Shown here piece after piece: positions 1-13,061 of a stretch of DNA of 64,000 nt (positions are counted from its first letter, which is position 1; the number at the start of each line of letters is the position of its first letter). The stretch spans positions 23,189,554 to 23,253,553 of the forward strand of contig OX326957.1 of NCBI GenBank assembly GCA_946800325.1, in the 5' to 3' direction. Under the pieces are notes generated by a model that saw nothing but the letters and a program-made list of their open reading frames with translations, did no database searches and was not told the origin of the DNA. The translations under genes and the position numbers were made by a program. The DNA comes from Luzula sylvatica. Taxonomy: Eukaryota > Streptophyta > Magnoliopsida > Poales > Juncaceae.

Positions 1-197
1 ATCGAGATCTCATTTGTCGGCCATAGTCACTTATGGGAGGATCGTAAAATATGGGTCTTGAGTGTTATGGACTTGGAGTCCCGTATCGGTATGAGGGTTA
101 TCGATTCGATAAAATAGCACTATCATATAATCATCATATAAGCCTATAAGATAAGTTCGCAACGTTAGTAATCAATCTTTTAATTCATTTGTAGAAC
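1..197 (+). mobile_element. Leader of the outer copia element
   Basis: Non-coding leader just before gag. It closely matches the leader of the nested element at about 6285-6480, including the block from 'tatgggtcttgagtgttatg' through 'gataaaata'. The outer and nested elements therefore belong to the same or sister families. The LTR and primer-binding site lie before base 1. Confidence 0.85.
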
Positions 198-3100
198 ATG
201 TTTTCTAGTAACACCAACACCTCATCGATTAGATCGGTATTAGAAAGGGAAAAGCTAGTGGGTCGGAACTACTTAGACTAACACCGAAATCTAAGAATAG
301 TTCTCAGGCAAGAGGGCAAGAGTCACGTATTGGATACGAAATTAGTAGAACCGGAACCCGATGCTACGGCCGATGAAAAGGCCGCGTTTGAGAAACTTAA
401 GAAGGACTCAAATGACGTTACGTGCCTCATGTTGGCATGTATGGACGCTAGTCTTCAAAAGCAGTTTGAGGACTCGGATGCATACTCGATAAACGTTGTG
501 CTCAAGGAAATGTTCCAAGAGCAGGAGCGTATTGAAAGGTTCAGTACGCTCAAAGAGTTGGTAAACTGCAAGATGCCTTCGGGGTCTTCGGTAAGCACTC
601 ACGTTTTGAAGGTGCAAGCTCTCATAGACCGTCTAGAGAGGCTAGGAGAGAAATTGTCGAAGATTATCCAACAAGATTTGATCCTGTGTGCACTTCCTCC
701 AATGTTTTCTCCGTTCGTGACTAACTATCACATGCATTCGATGGATAAGACGATCCCTGAGCTTCACGGAATGCTCAAGAATTTTGAATCGGAGACTTTG
801 AAGTCGTCCGGAGAGAACAAGGCAAAAGTTGCCGGAAATGTTCTCACAATTCAGAATAAGGATCGTAAGAGATCAAAGTCCAAGGGCGATTCGGCTAAGA
901 AACGTTCAAAGTCGAATAAAAAGGGAAATGAGAAATTCAAAGATGAGACATGCTACCATTGTCACAAGACTGGACATTGGAAGCGTGATTGCAAGTCTTA
1001 CCTCGAGGAGGTGAAGAAGGGCAAGGCGGTTTCAGCAACCGGCCTCTCAGGTATTAACGTTATTGAAGTTAATATTTCAACTATGACTAATTGGGTATTG
1101 GATACCGGATGTGGGACTCATATTTGTCGAAATATGCAGGTTTTACAAAATAGTCGTAGATTGGAAAAGGGTGAAGTCGATCTATGCGTCGGGAATGGAG
1201 CAAGAGTTGCTGCGTTTGCCGTAGGAGTAGTTAATTTGACTTTGCCTAGTGGACTTATATTAGTACTAAATAATTGTTATTATGTACCAACATTATCTAA
1301 GAACATAATAAGTGTGTCAAAACTAGCCAATGATGGTTACAAATTCGTTATTAGGAATAATGAGTTTTCGATATGTAAAGATTCTATTATATATGGAAAT
1401 GTTCTGTTAGAAAATGGTCTTTATATGTTGAATTTCGATCACGGAAATAATGAGTCCATGTATAACGTTAATGCGAAAAGGATTAAACCTAAAGTTGATA
1501 ATCGGACTTTCTTTTGGCATTGTCGTCTCGGTCACGTGAATGAGAAACGCTTTGCTAGACTCCATAAAGATGGAATGCTAGACTCATTTGAATTTGATTC
1601 ATTTGGGAATTGTGAATCTTGTTTGCTTGGCAAAATGACAAAGGCACCATTCTCCAAGGTCGGAGAGCGGTCCAACGATCTATTGGAACTCATACATTCC
1701 GATGTATGTGGACCGATGAGCATCGAGGCAAGAGCAGGATATCGATACTTTGTTACGTTTATGGACGATCATAGTAGATATGGATATATCTATTTGATGC
1801 GTACTAAAGCGGAGACCTTTGAAAAGTTCAAAGAGTTTCAAAATGAAGTTGAAAATTAGCTTGGCAAGAAAATTAAAGCCATTCGATCGGATCGAGGTGC
1901 CGAATATTTGAGCTATGAGTTTGAAGATCATCTAAAGGATTGTGGAATAGTTCCACAATGGACTCCGGCAGGAACGCCACAATGGAATGGCGTGTCCGAG
2001 AGGAGGAATCGGACCTTGTTGGACATGGTTCGATCCATGATGAGTCAAACATCCCTTCCAAAATCGTTTTGGGGATATGCCCTAGAGACAGCGGCTTTCT
2101 TATTGAACCGCATACCTTCTAAATCGGTACAAAAGACGCCATATGAGATGTGGTTTGGAAAATCTCCAAAGTTGTCTTTTGTTAAGATTTGGGGTTGTGA
2201 AGCATATGTTCGAAAATTGATTTCGGATAAGCTCGAACCCAAATATGAAAAATATTTATTTGTCGGGTATCCTAAGGAAACAAAAGGATATTATTTCTAT
2301 CATCCAATCGAAAATAAAGTTTTCGTAGCTCGAAGAGGAATCTTCCTTGAGGAGGATTTTATCTATAGGCGAGTGAATGGGACTGAAATAGATCTCGAAG
2401 AAATTCGAGACCCGCAAACGAATGTTGAACCGATGAACATTGATCTGGTTTCCTCAAATGTTGAGGATCCGAAGTCAAGTGCACAAGGCGCAATTCGTAG
2501 ATCGGGTAGGATTCGTCAAGAGCCTGTACGATATGGTTTTATCGTGGCAAATGACGATGAAGTCGACTTCATAGATGATGAACCGACATCCTATCGCGAG
2601 GCTATGAAAAGCGAGAATTCCAATAAATGGCTAACTGTCATGAAATCCGAGATTCAATCCATGTACGATAATCAAGTTTGGAACTTGGTTGATCCACCTC
2701 CCGGGGTTAATCCAGTGGGATGTAAGTGGGTCTTCAAGAAGAAGACCGACATGGATGGGAATGTAAACACTTATAAGGCACGGCTTGTGGCGAAAGGTTT
2801 CAAACAAATTCATGGTATAGACTATGAAGAAACGTTTTCACCCGTAGCAATGCTTAAATCCATACGGATCTTACTTGCTATATCTGCGTATTATAACTAC
2901 GAGATTTGGCAAATGGATGTCAAAACCGCATTCCTTAACGGGAACTTAGAAGAGGATGTGTACATGACACAGCCCGAGGGTTTTGTCGATTCAAAGAGTC
3001 CGGATAAAGTGTGTAAGTTGCAACGATCCATTTATGGATTGAAGCAAGCTTCTCGGAGTTGGAACATACGTTTCGATGAAGTTATACGAGAATATAATTT

Positions 3101-3753
3101 CATGAAAAACGTAGAAGAACCTTGTGTATACAAGAAGGTTAGTGGGAGCCGTGTAGTATTTCTTGTACTATATGTAGACGACATCTTGATCATAGGAAAC
3201 GACATTCCGATGCTTACGGATGTTAAGAAGTATTTGAATACTCGTTTCGCTATGAAAGATTTGGGCGAGGCCGCTTATATATTAGGCGTGAGGATTTATA
3301 GAGATAGATCCAAGAAGTTACTCGGATTGAGTCAAAGCACGTACATCGACAAACTGTTGAAACGGTTTTCAATGCAAAATTCGAAGAAAGGACTTCTTCC
3401 AATGTTGAGTGGCATACCGTATTCTAAAGCTCAATTTCCGACATCGAGCGAAGATAAGAATACGATGAGTATTGTTCCATACGCTTCAGCGGTTATTATG
3501 TATGCCATGATTTGTACGCGTCCCGATGTGTCGTATGCATTGAGCGTCCTTTCGCGTTACCAATCTAATACAGGGGATATGCATTGGATCGCAGTTAAGA
3601 ACATCATTAAGTACTTACGAAGAACTAAGGATCAATTTCTAATTTATGGTTGAAAGACATCCGGGTTGGTCATCAATGGATATACCGACGCCAGTTTCCA
3701 AACATGTGTTGATGACTTTCGATCACAAAGCGGATACGTGTTTTGTCTAAATG
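198..3753 (+). pseudogene. Ty1/copia gag-pol, 5' and central part, with three in-frame stops
   Basis: Retrotransposon polyprotein. The frame opens at the ATG at 198 and stays open without frameshift, but is broken by TAA at 279, TAG at 1857 and TGA at 3651. Domains in order: gag; CCHC zinc knuckle (CX2CX4HX4C, about 950-995); aspartic protease with a DTG triad near 1100; GAG-pre-integrase with an HCRLGH motif near 1520; integrase core with its catalytic aspartates on both sides of the second stop; reverse transcriptase with the YVDD box at about 3171-3182; and the start of RNase H. Domain order with integrase before RT identifies Ty1/copia. RNase H is cut at 3753 by a nested element and resumes at 14054. 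The 5' LTR lies outside the window. The element cannot make an intact polyprotein. Confidence 0.95.
3749..3753 (+). repeat. Target-site duplication of nested copia, left copy (AAATG)
   Basis: AAATG immediately precedes the LTR that begins TGAAGGA, and the same five bases follow the 3' LTR at 14054-14058. Five bases is the usual size for LTR-element integration. Confidence 0.95.
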
Positions 3754-4745
3754 TGAAGGAAATACAGTTTCAGGATCAACCGTAAAAGTGTACACAAGGA
3801 TAAACAAATGTAGTCGTACATTCGTGGCCATAACTGTCAGTGGGAAAATCCGATTTGAATGGTTCAAATTGGGTTAGATAGATAATTAAATTATCTATAA
3901 CCTTCATGTAGAAATATATTTCATATGAACGAAGTATTAGTGTCGTTTATGTGAAATACCGAAAGGGTGCAACAGTATGACATACAGTTAGTAAAACAGT
4001 CAAAACTTTTGCATACGAACTCCAATTGGGCTGAGCCAAATTGGGTTGTGTATATAATTAGATTATATACAACTTTCATGTTGGGTGATTTTCTGTCTGA
4101 GAAATTTACCAATTTCGAAATGACAGAATACTGACCAGGTTCATGCAGTTTTCTGTGTGAGAGGGTGTATATTGGATATACATGCCTTTTGGCTAATCCT
4201 GATCCTATTAGGTATAAATAGGATACTTTCTCTCTCATCACTATGCAAGTTAAAAGCAATCTTATTCAGAATATTCAGGAGATTTTTCCAGAATAATTGA
4301 GATACAACTTTCTATTGAGTGAAAGGGGGTAAAGAGAGATAACCGAGAAAAGGAGTTTTCTCGGTGTAGAGAATCAAACGATCGAGCAAGTTCGCCGGTG
4401 CATCGTCTAGGCAGGTGCATCCGCGACCGACGTCTTGCGACTCACGGTGGATACAAGTAGAGGAGCGACAATTGTGGCTCTTAGATTGTGATCGACCCAA
4501 GGAGTGAGAAGACGGCCAACGAACGGTGAAAGACGCGTGGTATGGGACGCGCGGATTGTCACCAACGTGACAGGAGATAGAAGGCGGCGATCAACCCTTC
4601 GTGTGTGATCAATTTCACGCTGGTATAGATCTATCCTTCTAATTGCATCGTACCCTCGAAGTCGTGGCGTGATCTCGGGAATCGGGGAATCGTACTGGGC
4701 CTTCATTCCGCTGCGCGGGCCCAGGGTCGAGGATATTCTCCTTCA
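3754..4745 (+). repeat. 5' LTR of nested copia
   Basis: Direct repeat of 13062-14053, 992 bp in each copy. A TATA-like stretch (tataaatagg) near 4212-4221 is followed by the pyrimidine-rich tttctctctcatc, the expected position of the transcription start. The U3 part holds two palindromic modules 172 bp apart, starting at 3880 and 4052. Confidence 0.95.
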
Positions 4746-4746
4746 G

Positions 4747-4758
4747 TGGTATCAGAGC
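4747..4758 (+). other. Primer-binding site (initiator Met-tRNA type)
   Basis: TGGTATCAGAGC starts one base after the 5' LTR. It matches the 3' end complement of plant initiator Met-tRNA, the primer commonly used by plant copia elements. Confidence 0.92.
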
Positions 4759-5084
4759 GATCTCCATCGATTCGAGGGTCGAATCATAGTCGTATATTAG
4801 ATATACGCACGGGTTATCAAAGTTCGTACCCGTTTGCATGATGTTACATATAGAGAGTCAAATTCCGTTAAAATCACAAGTGGAATTCGCTAGAGATCGA
4901 TCAAAAGTTGATTGAGAGTATCTAGGAATTATCGTGAAAAGGTTTCATGATTTATCGTTTCAGAAACGAGCGAAAACGGAAGAAACGGCAAAATCTGCAG
5001 AAAATTAGAATACGAAACAGTGAGTAAAACTAAGATAATTTTCAGTGCGAAACTCAAAATTGATTGGATCAAATTGGCGTAGTT

Positions 5085-5563
5085 AGATAATGAGATTATC
5101 TATGACTTTGATACAGAAAGTTTTTTCATTTGAACGAATTATCAGTGTCGTTTTTATGAAATACTGAAAGGGTGCGACTGTTTGACATACAGAGACTAAA
5201 ACGTCCGTATATGTCGCATAGAAACTTCAATTGAGTCCAATCCAATTGGGTTAGTTAGATAATAAGATTATCTAGAACTTTCGTTCACGTTCAAAGTCGG
5301 TTGGAACAATTTAATATTTTTGTTTCAACAGAATACTGAAAAGGTGTCTGTAGTTTTCTGGTTGAAAAGGTGTCTATTGGATAAACTTACCTTTTCATTT
5401 GTTCGTATTTTACTAAAACTGCTATAACTTTCAGTAGCAAATTCCGATTTGAATGGTTCAAATTGGGTTAGTTAGATAATGAGATTATCTAGAACTTTCA
5501 TGTTGTAATATATTTAATTTGAGCGAAGTATTAGTGTCGTTCTAATGAAATACCGAAAGGGTG
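5085..5563 (+). repeat. U3-like modules inside the leader of nested copia
   Basis: Three copies of the LTR U3 module, with palindromes starting at 5085, 5257 and 5474, lie downstream of the primer-binding site. The last (about 5430-5563) closely resembles the internal LTR-like copy at 11215-11360. This is LTR-derived promoter sequence inside the transcribed leader. Confidence 0.75.
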
Positions 5564-6470
5564 CAGAAAAACAGTTTTTCTGCCGCCCCGGGGGCAGTTT
5601 TTGGCGCCCCGGACGCGTCCCGGGCGAGGTTTTCTCGCGCCCCACGGCCCTTGCGTTACAACGGATGGGGAAGTCCGTTATAACGAACCCTTCTCTGGAT
5701 GCTGTTTTTGTTTTCGCGATAACTTTGGCTACGAAGCTCGGAATTTTGAGTTCTTTATATCGATTTGATCGGCATCAAACATTCTAGCATATTAGATAAT
5801 TAATTATTTAGAATAATTAATCTCCCTAAATAAATCATATGCATATAGAAAATCTTGTGATAGTGATATAATTGGATTATGTCACGGATTTAGAAACATG
5901 CAATGGCATGATCCCTCATAATATTTAAGTCATGGAAATGCCTTCCATATCCACAACTACCGAGTTCGGTGTTACGTTTCACGTGGGTTCAGGCTAAAGT
6001 CGGGCACGTGATATTGAAACAATCGAAAGGGTGGCAAGCGTTAAATCAGGACTTCTGAGGCACAGGCTAAAGTCGACTCACTAGTAGCTTATTTGAACGA
6101 TACGTTGGAGATGGTTGTGACTTAACCGTCCAGGCCAATCAGATTGGAGTTCGGGGCATAGATAGGATGCACACACGGAACTGGGATTGTATTGGATACG
6201 ATCCATCACCGAAATCCTATAAAGGTTCAAGAGTCGTATTGGATACGATTGGATATAATCCTACCTAAATAACGGGATCCCACCCGATAGGCTAAAGTCA
6301 CTTGTGGGAGGAACGGAAATATGGGTCTTGAGTGTTATGGACTTGGAGTCCCGTATCGGTATGAGGGTTATCGATTCGATAAAATAACACTATCATATAT
6401 TCATCATATAAGCATATAGATTAAGTACGCACGGTTAGGAGTTAATCTTCATCATCCGTTTAGAATTATG
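5564..6470 (+). other. Remaining leader of nested copia, with a GC-rich block
   Basis: Non-coding. 5580-5660 is strikingly GC-rich for this window (runs of CCCCGG). From about 6285 the sequence matches the leader of the outer element at 1-197. No open frame here resembles a known protein. Confidence 0.7.
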
Positions 6471-9400
6471 TTTTCAAGCAACACCAAATATATCGTAGAG
6501 ATCGATATGATAGATAGCTTTTGGGCCGGAATTACCATGATTAACCTTGATAGTTAAAGAATAGTTCTTTAGACTTAAAGGAACGTGTTGGACACGGAAA
6601 TGGTAGATTCAGGGCTCGAGGCATTGGCTTTAAAGAAAGCCGGGTTCGATAAACTTTAAGAAGGAATCGAACGATATTACGTGCCTTGTGGTGGCATGTA
6701 TAGACGCAAATTTCTCAAAATTGTTTTGAGAATTCGGGTGTATATGAAAGTAAAACACAACGCTCATGAAATATTTTCAAGAGCTAGAGCGCGTTGAATG
6801 GTTCGATGCGGCTCAAAGAGTAGGTTAATTTTGAGACGCCTTATGGGTCTTTGATTAACACTCGTGTGTTGATGGTACGAGATTTGATGTTCGTGACCGA
6901 ATATCATATGCATTCGATAGATAAGTCGATCCCGAAATTGCATATGATGCGATTTAAATTTGAATTGGAGATGTTCAGAGTATCCGAGGAATCCAATGCA
7001 TATAGATGCGTGGATGTCCTTGTAATTCAAAAGCAGGATCGAAAGAAATGTATGTCTAAGGGTATTTTGGGAAAATATTTTCCAAAATGGAGAGTTCGGA
7101 CAAAGAGTTGTCCAAACTAATGACTCAAAGAATGGTGAAATCCGAGGAGGATTAAACCTAGAAGTTGATTGCTTCTTTTGGCATTGCCGTCTTGGCCATA
7201 TAAACGAGATTCGCGTATCTAGATTCCATGTGATGGAATGCTAGAATCATTCGAATTAGATTTGATTGATTAATGCGATACTTATTTATTAGGCAAAACG
7301 ACAAAGGGCATCATTCTCCAATGGTTGGAGAAAGATCCAACGAATTATTGGAACTTACATTCACATGTAGATGATCCGATAAGTTCCGAGGCAAGAGGAG
7401 GCTATCAGTGTTTTGTTATGTTTATGGACGGTTAAAGTAGATATGGAAATATCTATTTAATGCGTGCCGAAACGGAGACTTTTGAAAGGTTCAAAGAGTT
7501 TCAAAAACGAAATACGAAATCAACTAAGCAAGAAAATCAAAGCTTTTCGATAGGATCGAGAAGGCGAGTATTTGAGCTAAACCTTTCGATAGGATCGAAG
7601 AGGCGATATTTGAGTTATGAATATTGATGATCATTTATGATTGTGGAATCGTTTCACGATTGTCTTATTCGGAACATTGAGATGTGTCCGAAAAGAGGAA
7701 ATGAACGCATGTTGGACATGGTTCGATAAATGATAAGTCAATAGGATCTCCCAAAAATATTTTGGGGATACGCCCTTGAGACAGCGGCACTAATGAATGG
7801 TTGCATTAAGATATGGACCATGAACCTTCTAATCGGTACAAAAGACGCCATATGAGATATGGATCGGAATGGTTCCGAAGTTGTCACTTGTACATATTTG
7901 AGGATGTGAGTGTATTTCGAAATTTGTTTCGGTTAAACTCAATCCCAAATCTGGAAATTGTTCGTTTATCCTTAAGGAAACTAAAGGGTATTAGTTCTAA
8001 CGTCCCGACGAAAATGAAATTTTCGTGGCTCGAAGAGATGCCTTCTTGGAGGAGGACTAGATGCGCACAAGTTTGGAACTTGGTGTCATTTATCTCTATG
8101 CGGGCTAGTGGGAGTAGAATAAATCTCGAAAGAGTTCGTGATTTGAAAATGAACATTGTACCGATGAGAGTTGACATGGCTTCATCAAGAGTTGATGAAC
8201 GTAAGTCGAACACACAAAGGAATTTTTCGTAGATCAAGTAGGCTATATCATAAGCCGGTAAATACGGATTTATCGTGGCTAATGATGATAGATCGAAATC
8301 ATATGATGATTCGATATCCTACAAGGATGCTATGAAAAGTTGATTCCACATGACATGGTGTCATGAAATCTGAGATTCGATCCATGTAAATTATCAAGTT
8401 CAGAACTTGATTTCATCACTTTCTGGGTTAGACCCGTGAAATGTGAGTAGGTTTTTCAAGATGAAGAACCTACATGGATAGGAATACGCATATATATAAA
8501 GCGAGGCTTTTTGCGAAGAGTTTCATGCAATTCATAGTCGGACTATGAAGAAACGTTTTCGCATGTTGCCATGCTTTCCTATTCTCGAAATTATGCTTGC
8601 CATAATCGCGTATTATGACTATGTGATGTGGCAAGATGGATGTCAAAACCGAATTTCTTAACAGAAATTTTATTAAAGGATGTGTACTTGACACAACCTT
8701 ACGGTTTTGTCGATTCATAAGAATCGGGGATAAGATATGCACGCTTTAACGATCCATATGATGGATTAGAGAAAGCTTCTCGGAATTGGAATATTCGTTT
8801 TGACAAAATTATAAACTGTTATAAAATTGTCGAAACGAATGGAAACTTTGTGTATACATGAAGATTAGTGGGAGCTGCGTTATATTTGTTGTAACGACAA
8901 AGGATTTAGACGAGACCGCTTATGAATTAAGCGTGAAGATCTATAGGATAGATCTAAGAAGTTCCTCGTTCTATGTTATAGCACATATATCGACATATTG
9001 TTGAAAATGGTTTTCAACATGTAAACTCCTTGGAGGAGATAAATCGAAATGTCGAATGGCAGAAATTTTCAACGGCTCGATGTGAGACATCAAGCAGCGC
9101 GAAAAGTAATAATATGATGCCTTACATTTGATGTTAGGATCTATTATATCTGTCATGATATGTATGTGGCTATCTGTCATACAAATAAAGCATCTAGTTC
9201 ACCGTCAATAAAATTCATGGGAATCACATGAGTTTGAATGTAATTCGATTACATGAGACTAACTCTTGTGATTGTATAATGGTTATACAAATATATACAT
9301 AATGGTTATGTATATTTAAAACCCATCGGGATTTGTATTGATAGAGGTGAAGTTTATCCTTGAATACTTTGCGAAAGAATTCAGGATTTATTATCTATAA

Positions 9401-9790
9401 TGGTGTGGAGGACGTGTTGATTATAAAGAGTTATAACAAACAACAGTTTCCAAAGATGAAGTACGTCCAAATATGTAGCACGACTTTCGATCACAAAGTG
9501 TGTACATGTTTTGCTTAAATGAAAACACGGTTATGTGGAAAGATTCCACAAGACCAATAGTTTATGATTCTATTTACGGTGGCGAGTATATTGCGGTTAT
9601 TAATCGCAAAAGGAAGTGGTATGGATCAAGGATACATGACCAAACTCTAGTAGTCACGAGTTATCGGATTTATGGTTGTTTATTGCGTGAGACGCAATAG
9701 TACAAGCCAAAAATGCCGAGGTCACAACCACTTCTAGCCAATACTCAGAAAATTTCATTTGATCCATGAAATTTTATGAAAAGATGTGAT
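6471..9790 (+). pseudogene. Decayed copia gag-pol of the nested element
   Basis: Traces parallel to the outer element occur in the right order: a gag-like stretch around 6851-7120 (a fragment with 'YHMHSIDKSIPKLH' mirrors outer gag), a pre-integrase trace with 'HCRLGH'-like coding near 7180-7200, an integrase trace at 7680-7870, RT traces at 8520-8900, and an RNase H trace near 9480-9780. Many frameshifts and stops are present and no domain is intact. The degree of decay contrasts sharply with the near-identical flanking LTRs. Confidence 0.85.
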
Positions 9791-10271
9791 CGTAGGTATT
9801 GGAAATGTTCCAATCCTGATGATGATTAACACTAGCGGGAACGTGCGGACCCGTTTACAAGACCGCTCTCTCTAGTCGCGCGTGACTGTCATGCGATGAC
9901 TATGGGTATGGAGATACCTAGAGGAGGAAGAAGAGAGTAGAGTGTAGTTATCTAATACGATAGTCCTCGCAGGTTATGGGTATGGAGATACCCATAGGTA
10001 AACGTTGTATCACCCAAATACTTAGTCCATATGAATGCATTCCTTTTAAAATTTTTGTTTACTTAAATTAAATATGCATTCACCTTATATGAAAACAGTG
10101 TGCGGGTTGTGTAATATGATTGTTACATGAACCTTGATTTGAACTTGTGTGGACGTCGACATGGTTGAGGACCATGTGCAGCGAAACCGTCACACTTAAA
10201 GTGTCATTTCTAAACATCCCTAGTCGCGGATCAGCTTGCTTAAGAGAGAAGCATTTCTATTATTGGATAGA

Positions 10272-11121
10272 CTGAACGCGTACACTAGTACGTTTGCCGA
10301 GGAGATGATTATGTTTTGCTAATCATGGGACAAGGTGCTTGTCGAATCGGGAACGTAGATATATGTTAGGTTACATGTATTGGATATGACCAAAGCCGCG
10401 AGTCCATGACATGGTTTAGTCATTATAGATGGACTTGTGACGGATGGGGTTTTAGATTCTTCATACTTGAGGGGATCATTGATTGCGTTACGTGCGTAAC
10501 ACAATGCTTTGATATGATCTTACGCTCACCGTAACAGGGAGTTAAAAGGGTCATCATTGGGTATTGTCCGAAACACGGAATTCAATGTGAGTCTCCAAGA
10601 TAGGAATTGTTTATTCCGAAAGGAAGAGATATCTCTTAGGCGCCGCTCGATGAGTCGATTAACGAAATCTCTGGCCAGAGTCAATGATATTAATGGTTAA
10701 TATCGATTGAAATTTGTTAAATCAACTCGGAATCGGGGAATAAGTATAGTTAATCAAATTATAAGGATGACTATTACCATGCCTTTTGATTAACGGATAT
10801 CGCAAACAAGAGAACTAGTAATCGCTATTCGAGATAGGCACAATGATCACAATCATTTTTCGTTTTAACATGGGTAGCCATGATGGAGTGACTAGATCCC
10901 GTTCATGGGCTTGTAGTGCCATGGAAACGGCCTACTGCCATCGTTAAACGAACCTACACGGTCACACAACGAGTCGTACTATGTCGGGCTTGATTGCAAG
11001 TTTTTGCACATTGGATGTGCATGGCTTTAGCGTATTTGATACGCGGGCCAGATTCTCTGATATAGTGTATATGTGATATACATGAGTACCTTTTAGGTAA
11101 ATCTGAAACTGAGTGGGAGAT
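10272..11121 (+). repeat. 3' non-coding region of copia, copy A
   Basis: Direct repeat with 12216-13061, starting 'ctgaacgcgtacactag' and ending in the purine tract gagtgggaga (11111-11120). By eye the copies are about 95% identical, so they diverged before the flanking LTRs did. No open frame. Confidence 0.85.
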
Positions 11122-12215
11122 TGAAGAAAATACAGTTTTGGATCATCGCTAAAATGGTACGTAGGACAAACGAACGTACGCGTTCGTGGGCATACGAAAC
11201 ATATTAGTAAAACTGGTATAACTTTCAGTAGCAAACTCCGATTTGAATGGTTCAAATTGGGTTAGTTAGATAATGAGATTATCTAGAACTTTCATGTTGT
11301 AATATATTTCATTTGAGCGAAGTATCAGTATCGTTCTAATGAAATACCGAAAGGGTGCGACAGTTTGACATACAGTCAGTAAAACGGCCGTAACTTTCGG
11401 GTCCGAACTCCAATTGGGCTGGACCAAATTGGATTGGAAAGATAATTAGATTATCTACAACTTTCGTAAATGTTCAAAGTCGGTTGGAACTATTTAATAT
11501 TTTCGTTCTGACAGATTACTGAAAGGGTGTATGCAGTTTTCTGTTTGAAAAGGTGTATAGAAGATATACATACCTTTTGGCCCATCCTTATCCTATGGAG
11601 TATATATAGGATGTTTCTCTCTCTCTCATCAGTCCAACCAGTTGAATAATTAGATTAGTTCAACCAGAAAATTAATGGAGTTAATTTAGAATTAATCCAG
11701 AAATTAAGAGACTCTAATCACTTGATGAAAGAGTGCGAAGAGATTGAGAGAGAAGAAGAAAAGAATTTTCTCCGTCTAGAGAATCGAAACGCAATCATGC
11801 AAGTTCGCCGGTGCATCATCTAGGCAGGTGCATCCGCGACCGAGGTGCTACGACTCACGGTGGATACGGGTAGAGGAGCGACACATGTGGCTCTTCGTTG
11901 TGATCAAACCGGAGAAGTAATCGAGTAACGGGCTGTGGAATCATGCGGGCATGGAACGCACGAAGACAACCCGAGGCGTGTCGAAACGGTGGGAGACGTG
12001 CGGCATGGGACGTACGGGCTAGTCACCAACGTGACACCGAAGGAAATAGAAGGCGGCGATCAACCCTTCGTGTGCCATCAATTTGGCACTGGTATGAATC
12101 TGTCCTTCTATTCGCATCGTACCCTCGAAGTCGTGGCGTGATCTCGGGAATCGGGGAATCGAACCGGGCCTACATATCCGCTACGCGGGCCCGGGGTCGA
12201 GGATATTCCCCAACA
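11122..12215 (+). repeat. Internal LTR-like copy (divergent LTR, 1094 bp)
   Basis: Starts TGAAGAA right after a purine tract and ends ...CCAACA, aligning along its length with the 992-bp terminal LTRs but clearly diverged. It contains two palindromic U3 modules 172 bp apart (11268 and 11440) and a TATA-like tatatatagg near 11600. It is followed directly by copy A' with no primer-binding site, so it is a recombination product and not the LTR of a separate insertion. Confidence 0.85.
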
Positions 12216-13061
12216 CTGAACGCGTACACTAGTACGTTAGCCGAGGAGATGATTATGTTTTGCTAATCATGGGACAAGGTGCTTGTCGAATCGGGAAGTT
12301 AGATATATGTTAGGTTACATGTATTGGATATGACCGAAGCCGCGAGATCATGACATGGTTTAGTCATTATGGATGAACTCGCGACGAGTAGGGTTTTAGG
12401 TTCTTCAAACTTGAGGGGATCATTGATTGCGTTACGTGCGTAACACAATGCTTTGATATGATCTTACGCTCACCGTAACAGGGAGTTAAAAGGGTCATCA
12501 TTGGGTATTGTCCGAAACACGGAATTCAATGTGAGTCTCCAAGATAGGAATTGTTTATTCCGAAAGGAAGAGATATCTCTTAGGCGCCGCTCGATGAGTT
12601 GATTAACGAAAACCGTGGCCACGGTCAATGGTATTAATGGTTAATATCGATTGAAATTTGTTAACTCAACTCGGAATCGGGGAATAAGTGTAGTTAATTA
12701 AATTATAAGGATGACTATAACCATGCCTTTTGATTAACGGATATCGCAAACAAGAGATCTAGTAACCGCTATTCGAGATAGGCACAATGATCACAATCAT
12801 TATTCGTTTAACATGGGTAGCTATGATGGAGTGACTAGATCCCTCTCATGAGCTTGTAGGCATTGGAAACAACCTACTGCCATCGTTAAGTCGAACCTAC
12901 ATGGTCACACAACGAGTCGTACTAAGTCGGGCTTGATCATAAAAATTGGCACATAGGATGTGCATAGCTTGGTATTTGATACGCGAGCTATATTCTCTAA
13001 AATCGTGCATATTGGATATGCATGAGTACCTTTTAGGTAGATCTGAAATTGAGTGGGAGAC
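12216..13061 (+). repeat. 3' non-coding region of copia, copy A'
   Basis: Second copy of 10272-11121, ending in the polypurine tract gagtgggaga (13051-13060) that primes plus-strand synthesis next to the 3' LTR. Confidence 0.85.
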
